The notes: generated by a model not told the origin, from the letters alone. Shown: positions 7,794 to 17,195, counted from the stretch's first letter. The stretch: 64,000 bases of DNA from Ignisphaera cupida (GCF_030186535.1 NZ_JASNVW010000004.1:62001-126000), one strand, 5' to 3'. Program-made: numbers and translations.

Positions 7794-8789
7794 TTATCCA
7801 ATTTCAATCAGAATTTTTCTTAGTGTTGTCAAAAGCTCGTTGTAATCTGTGTTATTCTTTAGTTTTGCTATAGCTAGCTTTTCATGGCCCATAACATCTT
7901 CTACTAAGCCTTGTTTATATAACATCATTGATATTGCAAAAGCTTTGTCATCTCTTGTTTTTATTGCTATTAACCTCTTTTCCTCATTGTATAAAACTAC
8001 AGGTGATTTCGATATTCTATACAGCGAAGATGCTATAGCTGATAATCTGCATGAACTTGGAATCCTCTTTATTTTCACAACTCTATAGTTAAATATTCTT
8101 GCAGAGCTTACAGCAAGCTCCTCAGCTATGCTTTTCTCATTACATAAGGTTGTACTAGTTTCTAAACCAACGTTGATATAATCATTTATTTGAAATGGTG
8201 CAGCCACGTGGGGAAGAGGTGAGCTAATCCATCTCACAAATCTTTCCCATAATTCTCTGTTTCTACTCGATGATATATACTTTGATATGTTTACCAAAAT
8301 CTTTACAAGCTTCTTATTCTCATACTTATAGCCACCTTCAATACTAGCCACAACATTAACAAAACTTTCTATTCTTGGAGTTAGAACCACGCCAATGGAT
8401 TTTAGAAATGTGTAAACAAGTAGGGCAACAGGCTTCTTACCAACAATAAGTTCATCAACATTCTTCTCAATTTCCTTATAGTGAATATGAGTTGATAAAT
8501 GATGATCCACATAAATAGTATAGCTTCCTAAATTTCTTAGTTGTGCTAAGAATTTATTTACGTAACTATTGTAGGCAATATCCAAAATAACCACATAGTT
8601 TTTCTGCTCACATATTGCGCATTTAACATAGTCTAAGTAAGAAAGAATTGTTTTTGGTGTTGATGGCAAAATATCAACTTTGGTCTTAGATTTAATTGGA
8701 TAGAGGCCGGCAACTTCCTGCGAATAAACTATTTCAGCAGCTGAAACAATGCCATCAGCATCCCAATCACTAATCACTATAACCTTCAT
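7794..8789 (-). CDS. DHH-family phosphoesterase
   Basis: A protein of 331 residues with the DHH superfamily motifs: SDWDADG at about residues 7-13 (motif I, metal ligands) and VDHHLSTH at about 100 (the DHH motif). The family includes RecJ exonucleases, nanoRNases and cyclic-dinucleotide phosphodiesterases; all hydrolyse phosphodiester or phosphoanhydride bonds with Mn. The C-terminal part has no obvious glycine-rich DHHA1 motif, so the substrate is not predictable. The stop codon lies 4 bp from the 3' end of the convergent tRNA-Pro gene. Confidence 0.82.
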   Translation of the reverse strand: MKVIVISDWDADGIVSAAEIVYSQEVAGLYPIKSKTKVDILPSTPKTILSYLDYVKCAICEQKNYVVILDIAYNSYVNKFLAQLRNLGSYTIYVDHHLSTHIHYKEIEKNVDELIVGKKPVALLVYTFLKSIGVVLTPRIESFVNVVASIEGGYKYENKKLVKILVNISKYISSSRNRELWERFVRWISSPLPHVAAPFQINDYINVGLETSTTLCNEKSIAEELAVSSARIFNYRVVKIKRIPSSCRLSAIASSLYRISKSPVVLYNEEKRLIAIKTRDDKAFAISMMLYKQGLVEDVMGHEKLAIAKLKNNTDYNELLTTLRKILIEIG

Positions 8790-8836
8790 AGTCTTTAACC
8801 AAACAAAACCTTCTCAATAAAACTTTTAAGCTTAAA

Positions 8837-8848
8837 TCTATAAAAATA
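8837..8848 (+). promoter_or_regulatory. TATA box of tRNA-Asp
   Basis: TCTATAAAAATA is centred about 24 bp before the tRNA-Asp start, a good archaeal TATA box at the right distance. Confidence 0.65.
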
Positions 8849-8865
8849 GTCTAGAACAGCATTGT

Positions 8866-8942
8866 GCCGCGGTAGTATAGCCCGGCTATTATGCGGGCCT
8901 GTCAAGCCCGTGACCCGGGTTCAAATCCCGGCCGCGGCGCCA
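8866..8942 (+). tRNA. tRNA-Asp(GTC), CCA encoded
   Basis: The acceptor stem GCCGCGG pairs with CCGCGGC, discriminator G73 (8939) is typical of tRNA-Asp, and CCA follows at 8940-8942. The anticodon stem-loop is CGGGC CTGTCAA GCCCG, with anticodon GTC. The T arm is CCGGG TTCAAAT CCCGG. No intron is present. Confidence 0.96.
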
Positions 8943-9124
8943 AATAAAACTGTTTCATGCAAAGCATCAACCATAATTAAAACCTCATTGCTTTAGAAAC
9001 TAGCATAAACTTTGTTGTGTAATTTTATTAATAAAGCATTGGATACTTATTTAACTTAAACTATAGGTGGGAAAAGCCATTGAGCTATGCTAAATGAGTT
9101 TTAACTAATCAATAAAAAGACAAG

Positions 9125-9793
9125 CTATTCTGTGCACTGATACCTGTAAGCATGTTTAATGTAGCTTGTATCTATATCTGTTGTTTTGGCTAGTGATATT
9201 ATGAGTCTTGCTAACAATACACCACTCATTATTTGTGCTGCTTCGCACTCAAGATAATTGGTTATGCTTTTGTCGAAGAGTATGGATATGGATGGTGGTA
9301 TACCTTCTTCTCCCAACCATATTGCAACAACTATTGGTACTCTAGGCAATGTGTAAACCTTTACTGCAGCGTCACCTAGATCTATTTTCTCATATTTAAA
9401 TGGCTCAGCTGCTTTATATAGTAGACTTAGCTGAGATGCAAACACTGTTTCTACAAGTTTTTCAAATGCCTCCATATTTGTTTTTGCCATGGGGCAATGA
9501 ATAGCTGGACATATTTGAGATAGTTGAATAAGCTCTCCAACCTCTCCCACATCCTCCTTTGTTTGAGCATAGTTATATAGAACATAGTATAGCCCATATC
9601 TTTCTCTCTCTGTTAAATACCTGTCCAGAATCTCATCATAAACTTCACCATTATTCAAATCCACTCTAAGTCTAAAGAACCTTAATTCATTACCTTTTTC
9701 AAAACCAAGTCTACCAGACAATGACCTCACAACATCTTTAACTCTATCCCAACTCCAAACCTCTTTCCACCAAGCACTAACATCAAGACCCAA
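9125..9793 (-). CDS. DUF3786-like protein
   Basis: A protein of about 222 residues resembling DUF3786 proteins of archaea and anaerobic bacteria. The segments that suggest this are GDAAVKVYTLPRVP, VVAIWLGEEG, ISILFDKSITNYL and a leading half ending in ICPAIHCPM. The function of the family is not known to me. No signal peptide or membrane segment is visible. GGTGA at about 9799-9803 favours the TTG start at 9793; a GTG at 9805 is also in frame. It is divergent from the pilus-like genes, and no link to them is evident. Confidence 0.65.
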   Translation of the reverse strand: MGLDVSAWWKEVWSWDRVKDVVRSLSGRLGFEKGNELRFFRLRVDLNNGEVYDEILDRYLTERERYGLYYVLYNYAQTKEDVGEVGELIQLSQICPAIHCPMAKTNMEAFEKLVETVFASQLSLLYKAAEPFKYEKIDLGDAAVKVYTLPRVPIVVAIWLGEEGIPPSISILFDKSITNYLECEAAQIMSGVLLARLIISLAKTTDIDTSYIKHAYRYQCTE

Positions 9794-9939
9794 ACAACTC
9801 ACCACTAGTTAAGAAGGCAAATAATTTAATATGTCTTTATGAGAATGTTGCTCTAACAATTTGAATAACTTTTTAAATATTACCATGTTTGTTAGGGGTA
9901 TTATTGCCGCCTGGCAATAGATATGGACGTAGTTCTGCT

Positions 9940-11646
9940 ATGGAGTATTTCATTGGTTTAATAACTTCAATTGCTATTTTGGTTATTGAAACCACTATCT
10001 TAGTGTTTAACATGGATATTATCAAGGTTTATTCAATTAATGAATTTTTTCATAATAGCTTAAAATTAGCTATTGTCTGTACATACATAGTAACACTTTT
10101 TATAATACCTGCAATAATCTCTTGGTCTACTGATGCTGCAAAAAGTATAGCAAGTATCTATAAAAGATATGCGATAATGAGTCTTGCTTCAGTAAATGAA
10201 GAGAGTATAAGGAAAAAGGTTAGCATCACATTTGTTTTAATCTCTGTTTCACTACTGCTAATGATGTTGTCCATAGTTTACAGGAAATTCTTGTTGTCTT
10301 TAACATCCCTTATACCATTAACTCTATTTGTGTTCATGTTGCTAAAGCCTATTTTTGATGTTAAGCAGCATAGCAAGCGTATTGATGCTGAAATAAAATG
10401 GTTTATGATGCTCCTTCTCATTGTGGAATATGTTAAATGTGGAATTGATTTTATTACCAAGAAACTTGATAAGTCAAAGCTTTTGAAGGCAATATCAAGA
10501 GAATTGAATGTGATTAAAAGAGATGAGATAATATATTTCCAGTCTTATGTAGAAGCACTTATTCAAAGAGCTAAAATAACTCCAAATGAGTCATTGAGAA
10601 GGTTATTGCTTGGATATGCTATGAGACTTAGAGAAGGTGGGGATACAGTATCATGGCTGAAAACAGTATTAGGTGAGGAGTTGATTAGATGGGAGTGGGA
10701 AACAAAGATATATTCTGAAAGAGTAACTTTTATGCTTCTCCAAATAGCCATAGCAATATTTGTTCTTATACCAACACTAGTTGTTGCAATACCATTGATA
10801 AACCCATTCACAGCTATCTTGCTAATGATAATCGCAACACCAGTTCTTAGCATAGTTGCATATATCACAAGACCAAAAACACTAGATAAAATAAATGTTT
10901 TTGATGTATTGAATCCACTAATTATATTAATATCAGCATCGTCATTGCTATTCACATTTTTTAGTTTTCATGGAATAGTTATGGGCTGGATCATAGCTAC
11001 AATTGCTAGTTTAAATACAAATAGAATTGTGAAGGAAATACGAATTCTAGATGAAGAATCTTTAGAAATACTAAAAATTGTTGCTGAGCTTAGAAAACAT
11101 GGCTATGAAATTCCCAAGGCATTGAAAATAATTGCACAAAGCTCTACAGTTAATGCAAAAACATCAAGATTGCTAGAACATGTGTTATCGTTGGTTGAAA
11201 CAGGGCATGAATTCAGTGAAGCGATTGCTACATTATCCTCGCCATCATTTCAATTCAATTTCATAATTTTTCTTCTAGGGGTAATGTATGAGAGTGGTGG
11301 GGGAGATGAGGAGGCAATTCAGATGATATATGAGTACTTATATAGGTATAGAGCATATGAAGAGAATATTAAAAAGGCTTCTCGAATATTCGAGTTATTT
11401 ACTTTTGTTAATCTTGGAATAATTCTATGGATTTGGAGAGGGCTAAAGCAGTTATATAGCTCATCTCTTTATCAATTCATAGGTGTAGCATCGATAACTA
11501 GTGGTGCAGTAGCTATAATGATTATTGTAGCTTTGATAGGATATTCCATAACATCTTCAATTATAAGATATGGAATACCAGTACTTGAAACAGCAAAGAG
11601 TATTTCAATGGCGCTAATAGCCTTGGTTATAGCCTCCTTGCTATGA
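9940..11646 (+). CDS. TadC/FlaJ-like pilus platform membrane protein
   Basis: A polytopic membrane protein of about 568 residues with two blocks of membrane helices separated by cytoplasmic regions. The second cytoplasmic region (about residues 365-470) has the amphipathic helices of T2SF/TadC domains, including ELRKHGYEIPKALKIIA and LVETGHEFSEAI. The family forms the inner-membrane platform of archaeal type IV pili and archaella, working with a hexameric ATPase. The ATG at 9940 is preferred; TTG codons at 9889 and 9904 are alternatives, because a TATA-like stretch at 9871-9880 would put the transcript start near 9901. Three pilin-like genes follow. No ATPase gene is present nearby. Confidence 0.8.
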   Translation: MEYFIGLITSIAILVIETTILVFNMDIIKVYSINEFFHNSLKLAIVCTYIVTLFIIPAIISWSTDAAKSIASIYKRYAIMSLASVNEESIRKKVSITFVLISVSLLLMMLSIVYRKFLLSLTSLIPLTLFVFMLLKPIFDVKQHSKRIDAEIKWFMMLLLIVEYVKCGIDFITKKLDKSKLLKAISRELNVIKRDEIIYFQSYVEALIQRAKITPNESLRRLLLGYAMRLREGGDTVSWLKTVLGEELIRWEWETKIYSERVTFMLLQIAIAIFVLIPTLVVAIPLINPFTAILLMIIATPVLSIVAYITRPKTLDKINVFDVLNPLIILISASSLLFTFFSFHGIVMGWIIATIASLNTNRIVKEIRILDEESLEILKIVAELRKHGYEIPKALKIIAQSSTVNAKTSRLLEHVLSLVETGHEFSEAIATLSSPSFQFNFIIFLLGVMYESGGGDEEAIQMIYEYLYRYRAYEENIKKASRIFELFTFVNLGIILWIWRGLKQLYSSSLYQFIGVASITSGAVAIMIIVALIGYSITSSIIRYGIPVLETAKSISMALIALVIASLL

Positions 11647-11684
11647 CCACTTTATAAATACTCTGAATATTTGGAGGTGTTAGG

Positions 11685-12188
11685 ATGAAGACGAAAATGC
11701 TTTGTAAAGGAATTAGCGAACTGCTTGCTATAGTACTTGGTGTTGTAATAACAATAGCAATAGGAATGACTTTATTCATGCTACTTCCCAATTACGTAGG
11801 TTTTATTCAACAGCAACAAAGAATTGCAATAACGAACTTTAACATCAATGCTATAGATACTCAAACAGCTGTTGCAACCATCACTATTAGAAACATGGGC
11901 ACGAAGAACATAGAGAGTGTAACCATTTATATCAACTCATCAAAGAATTCAATCTTTAGCTTATCAATTATAAACCTGAACAACAGTTATAACTACAACT
12001 GCACTAACATCATTAGCAATGCCTTATCATGCAGAATTTCTCTAAATCCAGCTCAAGAATTTACATTTGTTGTGCGATTGAAAACCGAGAATGGGGTTGT
12101 TATAGGTGACAAAGTAGTTGTTACAATTGCAGCTCTATTTATTGATAAAAGCATTGCAGCAAACACAGCCATAAGTTACATTTACTAA
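11685..12188 (+). CDS. Type IV pilin-like protein 1
   Basis: A protein of 167 residues with a class III (prepilin) signal: a short basic leader ending CKG (K8-G9), then ISELLAIVLGVVITIAIGM as the hydrophobic helix. PibD/FlaK-type peptidase would cut after G9. The remainder is Thr/Asn/Ile-rich and beta-prone, as in extracellular pilin domains, with several N-x-S/T sites for archaeal N-glycosylation. GGAGGTG (about 11672-11678) is a strong ribosome-binding site. The stop TAA overlaps the next start by 1 bp (TAATG), indicating coupling. Confidence 0.8.
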   Translation: MKTKMLCKGISELLAIVLGVVITIAIGMTLFMLLPNYVGFIQQQQRIAITNFNINAIDTQTAVATITIRNMGTKNIESVTIYINSSKNSIFSLSIINLNNSYNYNCTNIISNALSCRISLNPAQEFTFVVRLKTENGVVIGDKVVVTIAALFIDKSIAANTAISYIY

Positions 12189-12643
12189 TGAAGTGGGCAT
12201 TGAAAATGTTGCATTGCTTTCCATCTCCTAATGGAAGTGCCTTAAGCAAGGCGCTAACAGGGTTTGTTGCAATGATTATCATACTTTCGCTAAGCGTTTT
12301 AATAGGCATAATAATTTTCTCAAGTGTTAACACAGCATATATATTGTCTTATCCACATGCTTATGAGGAAATAAGAATAAATGTAAAATGCTTTTTGCTT
12401 ACAGCTAATGGATATCTCTGTTTAGCGTCAAACCCACTTGGATATGCTATTAACTTAAGGCTTTACCTAGCTAATGGAAGCATGTTCAGCAGTATTATAG
12501 AGCCAAACACTGTTGCACCAATTCCATGTGGGGAGTTTAAGAAATGCACATTGCTTAGTAGCAAAGTTGTCTATGGAGAAGCTATAGCCGTGGGCAATAC
12601 CACAACTAGTAATAATATTGTTGTAGTTATTGAGAATAGGTGA
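12188..12643 (+). CDS. Type IV pilin-like protein 2
   Basis: A protein of 151 residues. After an unusually long leader (about 21 residues) it has SKALTGFVAMIIILSLSVLI, a hydrophobic helix with a K-A processing site. A shorter leader would result from starting at the ATG at 12206. The exported part has four cysteines (for example IPCGEFKKC), which could form disulfides. It is coupled by 1-bp overlap to pilin 1 and ends just before the next gene's start. It is probably a minor pilin. Confidence 0.7.
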   Translation: MKWALKMLHCFPSPNGSALSKALTGFVAMIIILSLSVLIGIIIFSSVNTAYILSYPHAYEEIRINVKCFLLTANGYLCLASNPLGYAINLRLYLANGSMFSSIIEPNTVAPIPCGEFKKCTLLSSKVVYGEAIAVGNTTTSNNIVVVIENR

Positions 12644-12648
12644 TTGGA

Positions 12649-13950
12649 ATGTTTTCAAAAGGTCAAGGTGAATATGTTTCAGCAACAATAATGATTTTAA
12701 TAATGGTTATGTTCACTTTTTTAGCATTTGGATGGGGTACCTACATTGAGAGAATAGGACGTTACATGGTTAATGCATTAGAATCTTCAAAAGAGGCTTT
12801 GGATATTAGCATTTTGTATGAGGGAGATGGTGTTAAGCTAGTTATAAAAAATAAGTGGGATGGAACATCAATAGCTAAAGGCATTCTTATTCTATTTAAA
12901 AACTCTGAAATAATTTACTTAAATGTGGAGGATACTGTAATACCTGTTGGCAGTTTAGTAACAATAAACATAAGCTTACCCAATTTTAATTGGGGTAATG
13001 TTGATAGAATATGTATTTACACAAATCATCTAAACATTTTTTGTAATTCCATAGAAAAGTTGGTGTTGAATGTTGAAGGAGGATACTGGTACACCATCTC
13101 AAGACAGTTGCTTGGAGAATCGAAAAGCTATGTCATTATAGATCTTCGTACAGGTAGCGAAATTCCTGTGTATATATGGGATGCTAATAAAAGCTATATA
13201 ATATTCTATGTTGGTGCCACAAACAGAACAAGCATAGCGTTTTTAGAATCAGACAAGCCATTGCAAGTACTTGAAACAAAGACTTGGTTTAAACCATTGA
13301 TATTAGCACCATACATAGAGCTTGCAGTTAATCATGCTTTTTCATGGACTCTTAATAGCTTGTGTGGTGCAGGACCTGTATATGGTTGTGGAAACACCAT
13401 TTTATATGCTTCTACATCTATTGAGAATGAGAAGTACTGGTTTGATGGAAGAGCAGTACACTATGAGCTAACAGTTACATACTCCTTTCCAAAGGAGGTA
13501 AGTTTTCAATACTATGCTGGTGGAGAGGTGTATGGTGTGTCAATTCAACTTCATAACTATGAAGAAATAGCTCTGTGGCAAAACTGGCAAGCAATGATAA
13601 GAATAGAGAATGTTAGCATATCTGCTGATGCTGGAATCTACAACAATATGAGGCTAGCAGGCAAGCAATTTACAGCTTTCAACAATAGTTGTTCACTAAA
13701 AGAAAATGTTGTTGGAGCGCAATTCAAATATGTTTCAACACAAATTCAAATAATAACAAACACCACTGCTAATATAATAGCAGATTTACCAAAAGGGTTC
13801 ATATGTGCATTTGAGCCATTCAACATTGTAGAAGCTAAAGTAAAAATTGAATTGCCAATGGCAACAACAAATATTGTGAAGAATTACATAAAAAACTTTA
13901 GCAATGTCATAACTACGCTAAACGGATTTATGATAAGGGTTATAGGCTAA
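12649..13950 (+). CDS. Large pilin-like surface protein
   Basis: A protein of 433 residues with a prepilin-type start: MFSKG then QGEYVSATIMILIMVMFTF, with cleavage expected after G5. A large extracytoplasmic part follows, rich in aromatic residues, Asn and Thr, with cysteine pairs (for example SLCGAGPVYGCG). The size suggests an adhesin-like tip or specialised pilin. GGTG (12638-12641) before the ATG at 12649 sets the start; the GTG inside that site is not used. It is the last gene of the pilus-like operon and its stop overlaps the probable promoter of the C/D sRNA downstream. Confidence 0.75.
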   Translation: MFSKGQGEYVSATIMILIMVMFTFLAFGWGTYIERIGRYMVNALESSKEALDISILYEGDGVKLVIKNKWDGTSIAKGILILFKNSEIIYLNVEDTVIPVGSLVTINISLPNFNWGNVDRICIYTNHLNIFCNSIEKLVLNVEGGYWYTISRQLLGESKSYVIIDLRTGSEIPVYIWDANKSYIIFYVGATNRTSIAFLESDKPLQVLETKTWFKPLILAPYIELAVNHAFSWTLNSLCGAGPVYGCGNTILYASTSIENEKYWFDGRAVHYELTVTYSFPKEVSFQYYAGGEVYGVSIQLHNYEEIALWQNWQAMIRIENVSISADAGIYNNMRLAGKQFTAFNNSCSLKENVVGAQFKYVSTQIQIITNTTANIIADLPKGFICAFEPFNIVEAKVKIELPMATTNIVKNYIKNFSNVITTLNGFMIRVIG

Positions 13951-13971
13951 AAATACGAATTATAGTAGTGT

Positions 13972-14026
13972 GTGTGATGAGCCGTCGAGCATCTGAATAA
14001 ATGATGTTGTGGTCCTAATCTGATTT
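13972..14026 (+). ncRNA. C/D-box guide sRNA
   Basis: All four boxes are present with textbook spacing: C GTGATGA 13974-13980, D' CTGA 13993-13996, C' ATGATGT 14001-14007, D CTGA 14020-14023. Both guides are exactly 12 nt (13981-13992 and 14008-14019), and the D'-C' spacer is 4 nt. The complements are ATGCTCGACGGC and ATTAGGACCACA; by the box-plus-five rule the methylated bases would be C and G. A TATA-like TAAAAATA at 13947-13954 overlaps the stop of the preceding gene. Targets are probably rRNA or tRNA and were not searched. Confidence 0.9.
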
Positions 14027-14073
14027 CATGAAGCATTATATTTACTTTTTCCCATGAAACAAATTTTAATAGC

Positions 14074-14304
14074 TTAACCATGTTTCATATATTCTCTTTG
14101 CACTAGAATTCTAACTATCTTTTCTGCTATCCTCCTCGACCTTGTTTTTATCAATATCGTATTTCCAGCTTCCTCAACTTCTATAAAGTTGTTAAAACGA
14201 TTAATGATATCAACACAATTTTTATCAGCTGGTATAACATAATTTCCTCTTGGGTCTTTCCTAGATAGATACTCCCTAACTATTTTATCGATAGAGGAAT
14301 TCAT
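14074..14304 (-). CDS. Small conserved hypothetical protein, 76 aa
   Basis: I do not recognise this small, mixed-charge, soluble protein. It begins MNSSIDKIVREYLSRKDPRG and has a basic segment, KTRSRRIAEKIVR, near the C-terminus that could contact nucleic acid. Its start lies 2 bp after the stop of the PfkB kinase gene, so it is probably cotranscribed with it. Confidence 0.6.
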   Translation of the reverse strand: MNSSIDKIVREYLSRKDPRGNYVIPADKNCVDIINRFNNFIEVEEAGNTILIKTRSRRIAEKIVRILVQREYMKHG

Positions 14305-14306
14305 AT

Positions 14307-15188
14307 TTACAATACCTCAACATTTTGAGCTATTTCCCTAGCAAAAGACTCTAGAAGATCTTTATCAAACCATTCTTTGTATGCATTTTCAATTTTGAGA
14401 ACAGCTGCAGCAACACCTCTAAATGTTGCTTCGAATGGTGTTAAGCCCTTTGCCATGTAGTATGCTGTTACGGAAAGTAAAATATCGCCTGCCCCTACCT
14501 CATCAACAACGTTTATTGGTGGTGGTTTTATATATAGAATTTCCCCATTCTTAATCATGTAAAGACCTTTTTCATCTAAGCTAACAAGGTATAGTGTTTT
14601 TGTTGATAAACTCCATTCCTTGACCCTCTTTAGAAGAAGATTGATATCCTTTGAAAAGCAAAACTCTTTTGCATTGCCATGAACAATGTCTATTTTTTGA
14701 AATTTCTTCTCCATATTCTCATTCCAAACAAGCTCTATTTCGCCATGGTTATTAACTCTTCTAACAATGCCTTGGATATCTAGTGCAGCTACTTTTGGGC
14801 TCCAAGAATCTAAAACATTTAATTCATTCAAATTTATTTCATTTAGTATAGGCCCTAATATAACCACATCAAATCTATAGATTTTGATGTAAGGCTCTAA
14901 ACTCAATAGATTTATCTTTGGGCTTTCTCCTTTAAATCCAACAGCCTTACCATTTCTAATTATGAAAACTGGTGTGGAGTTGTATCCAGTTTCAATAATT
15001 TTTATTCCATGAGATTCTAAAACACCTTTGATAAGCCCTTTATAAATCTCGCTAATGTTTGTAGCAACATAAACTTCAGCATCTAGATATTGCGCAAGTG
15101 CTCTACCACCATAGTAACCAGTTCCACCAACTCTAATCCTATCCCCAATCTCATCTAGAGTTACATTACCTATTATCAAAACTCTCAC
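14307..15188 (-). CDS. PfkB-family (ribokinase-like) kinase
   Basis: A kinase of about 293 residues of the ribokinase/PfkB fold. The N-terminus has GNVTLDE and a glycine-rich GGTGYYGGRAL segment that lines the substrate site. The C-terminal motif DEVGAGDILLS (about residues 232-242) carries the catalytic Asp and the anion hole. Substrates in the family are sugars, nucleosides or ADP-dependent sugar phosphates; none can be assigned here. GTG at 15188 is chosen because GTGGTG lies just upstream. It overlaps or abuts the alcohol dehydrogenase gene upstream, so the two are cotranscribed. Confidence 0.85.
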   Translation of the reverse strand: MRVLIIGNVTLDEIGDRIRVGGTGYYGGRALAQYLDAEVYVATNISEIYKGLIKGVLESHGIKIIETGYNSTPVFIIRNGKAVGFKGESPKINLLSLEPYIKIYRFDVVILGPILNEINLNELNVLDSWSPKVAALDIQGIVRRVNNHGEIELVWNENMEKKFQKIDIVHGNAKEFCFSKDINLLLKRVKEWSLSTKTLYLVSLDEKGLYMIKNGEILYIKPPPINVVDEVGAGDILLSVTAYYMAKGLTPFEATFRGVAAAVLKIENAYKEWFDKDLLESFAREIAQNVEVL

Positions 15189-15199
15189 TATGTACACCA

Positions 15200-16399
15200 C
15201 TAAAAGTTTAATGCTGAAAGATATATCTCCTTCAGCAATTCTCTTGATGGCTCAAGAGGTGAGAGTTTGAGGGAATACGATAGATAGTTTACAACAGTAT
15301 CCACAACCCTATCAGCATCAGCTTCCGAAAATCCATACATTTTAAGATTTTCATTGAATCCCATTGTCTTATGAAACTTCTTAACAGCTTGAGCAGCTTT
15401 ATCAGCATGCTCTGGTAAAGGCTCTAGCTGAGAATCTATATACCTAAGTAGTCTGTGTAGAGGTTCTGGAGCAACTCTATACAAGTGTTTAACAGCTGAT
15501 GGACCAAGCATTGATAGTCCTGATCCATGTGGAAGAGAGGTGTTTATACCACTTAAAACATTTTCAATTGCATGTATTATGTGAGCTCTGCTATTATCTA
15601 TGGCAATACCTGCTAACATAGATGCATAGAGAAGCCAGTATCGAGCCTCTATATTTTTTGGATTTTCAATTGCTTTTGGAAGCCATGAAACAATATTTCT
15701 AACAGCTTCCTCAGCAATTGCAACTATGTATGGCGATGAATCAACGCCACATGCAGCCTCCAAAGCATGGTAAAATGCATCAAATGCTGTATATAGTGTT
15801 TGATTCATTGGCAATGTAACAAGGTATTTAGGGTCATCAACACTTATAACAGGGTATATGCTATCTGAAGCCAAGCCATATTTTGTTTTTGGATTTTCTA
15901 AAGTAACAACAGCATATCTATTAACCTCTGATCCAGTTCCATGAGTTAAATTAACTGCTATAACAGGTATGGAGCCACAAACATCTCTAGAACCTCTCAC
16001 ATAATCCTCTACAAATCCTCCACAATGAGAAACAACTGAAATGGCCTTTGCAGAATCAATAACACTTCCACCACCAATAGCTATAACAGCTTCAGCACCA
16101 AACCTCCAAACCTTTTCAGACACAAAATTAATCATTGATGCAGCAGGATTTGGTGTAACACCATCGAAAAACTCATAGGATATACCCAAACTCTTCACAA
16201 TGCTTACAACATCCTGAAAAGAGCCACTAACCCTAGCAGCAGATCTACTAGTAACTATATAGACTCTTCGAAACCTCTGCAAAAAAGACTCAATATTTTT
16301 CAAAGCCCCAACACCAAAGTAGAGAACAGTTTTTGAAGCCCTTACCCTAAAACTTTTTAAGTTACTACTCAAAAACTTCACCAAAAACAAAATATTCAT
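15200..16399 (-). CDS. Iron-containing (group III) alcohol dehydrogenase
   Basis: A protein of about 399 residues of the Fe-ADH family. The NAD-binding motif GGGSVIDSAKA lies at about residues 113-123. The metal ligands are recognisable as the Asp in NQTLYTAFDAFYHALE, and the His residues in HALEA, HIIHAIENVL and LPHGSGLSML. Family members reduce or oxidise alcohols, aldehydes, glycerol or butanol with a divalent metal. The ATG at 16399 is used; a TTG at 16405 is in frame. It forms a minus-strand operon with the PfkB kinase and the 76-aa gene. Confidence 0.9.
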   Translation of the reverse strand: MNILFLVKFLSSNLKSFRVRASKTVLYFGVGALKNIESFLQRFRRVYIVTSRSAARVSGSFQDVVSIVKSLGISYEFFDGVTPNPAASMINFVSEKVWRFGAEAVIAIGGGSVIDSAKAISVVSHCGGFVEDYVRGSRDVCGSIPVIAVNLTHGTGSEVNRYAVVTLENPKTKYGLASDSIYPVISVDDPKYLVTLPMNQTLYTAFDAFYHALEAACGVDSSPYIVAIAEEAVRNIVSWLPKAIENPKNIEARYWLLYASMLAGIAIDNSRAHIIHAIENVLSGINTSLPHGSGLSMLGPSAVKHLYRVAPEPLHRLLRYIDSQLEPLPEHADKAAQAVKKFHKTMGFNENLKMYGFSEADADRVVDTVVNYLSYSLKLSPLEPSRELLKEIYLSALNF

Positions 16400-16543
16400 G
16401 TACAAGGATTTTTATCTTTAATGAAAACAAAACCTCTTAGATAACAAATAACCCTGGGTATTTCACAAAACCCTTCATTGATTTGTAGAGAAACGCTTAA
16501 TAGTTTAAATAAAACAAGTTTTTGGTGCAGGTGTTTTGAGTTA

Positions 16544-16837
16544 TTGGATTACGCAAAAAATCTGTTAGTAGAGCTTTTAACAAATACTAGCAAGTATTTT
16601 GATAAAAGACTTGTTCTAAATTCTGATGGTAGAAAGCTTCTAGATAAAATTATTTACATTCTCTCAACAAATAATTTTCAGAATAGAAAGCTTTTGAAAA
16701 GTGTTAGAAAAGAGCCAACACTTGAAAATGTTATTAAACTTGCAGAAGAAGTGTTGCAACTTGATGCAAAAACCTTGCTACAATTCAAAACCAATTTAGA
16801 TGAGTTGAGATGCTATGAGGAAAAATGTTGTGATTAG
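16544..16837 (+). CDS. Small hypothetical protein
   Basis: I do not recognise this helical, Leu/Lys-rich protein of about 97 residues (DYAKNLLVELL, SDGRKLLDKIIYIL). AGGTG at about 16529-16533 supports the TTG start at 16544, although the frame is open from 16478. It overlaps the next gene by 23 bp, so the two are translationally coupled. Confidence 0.5.
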   Translation: MDYAKNLLVELLTNTSKYFDKRLVLNSDGRKLLDKIIYILSTNNFQNRKLLKSVRKEPTLENVIKLAEEVLQLDAKTLLQFKTNLDELRCYEEKCCD

Positions 16838-17195
16838 CTACATACTCTATGTTTTAGGATCTATAGCAGTACTTATTAGCGGTATAAGCCTTTTAGTAAT
16901 GCCAATAAACCAAATCCAAATAGAGAACATTGCAAAGATGCTCAACATAGAAAAATCTATTGTTAGAAATGTAATTGTTGTAGCTGGCTTAGCACATACA
17001 ACACTAGCTTTAATAGCACTAACAATTGCTGCAACGCTCATTAAAAAAGGTGACAAAACATGGGGATACGCAGCACTTGCAACATCAATAATATCGCTAA
17101 TAATGTTTGCAGGCTACGTAATAGGATCAATAGCAATGGTCATAGCATCAATAAAATATCTAAAAACAATTAAGACTTCAAACAACGCTCTCTAA
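16815..17195 (+). CDS. Small membrane protein, about 126 aa
   Basis: Three to four hydrophobic segments are visible, at about residues 7-25, 52-75, 83-100 and 100-118. No family is recognised. It is coupled to the preceding small gene by overlap, and its 3' end overlaps the convergent gene at 17170. The two small genes together may encode a membrane protein and a cytoplasmic partner, but this is inference. Confidence 0.55.
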   Translation: MRKNVVISYILYVLGSIAVLISGISLLVMPINQIQIENIAKMLNIEKSIVRNVIVVAGLAHTTLALIALTIAATLIKKGDKTWGYAALATSIISLIMFAGYVIGSIAMVIASIKYLKTIKTSNNAL

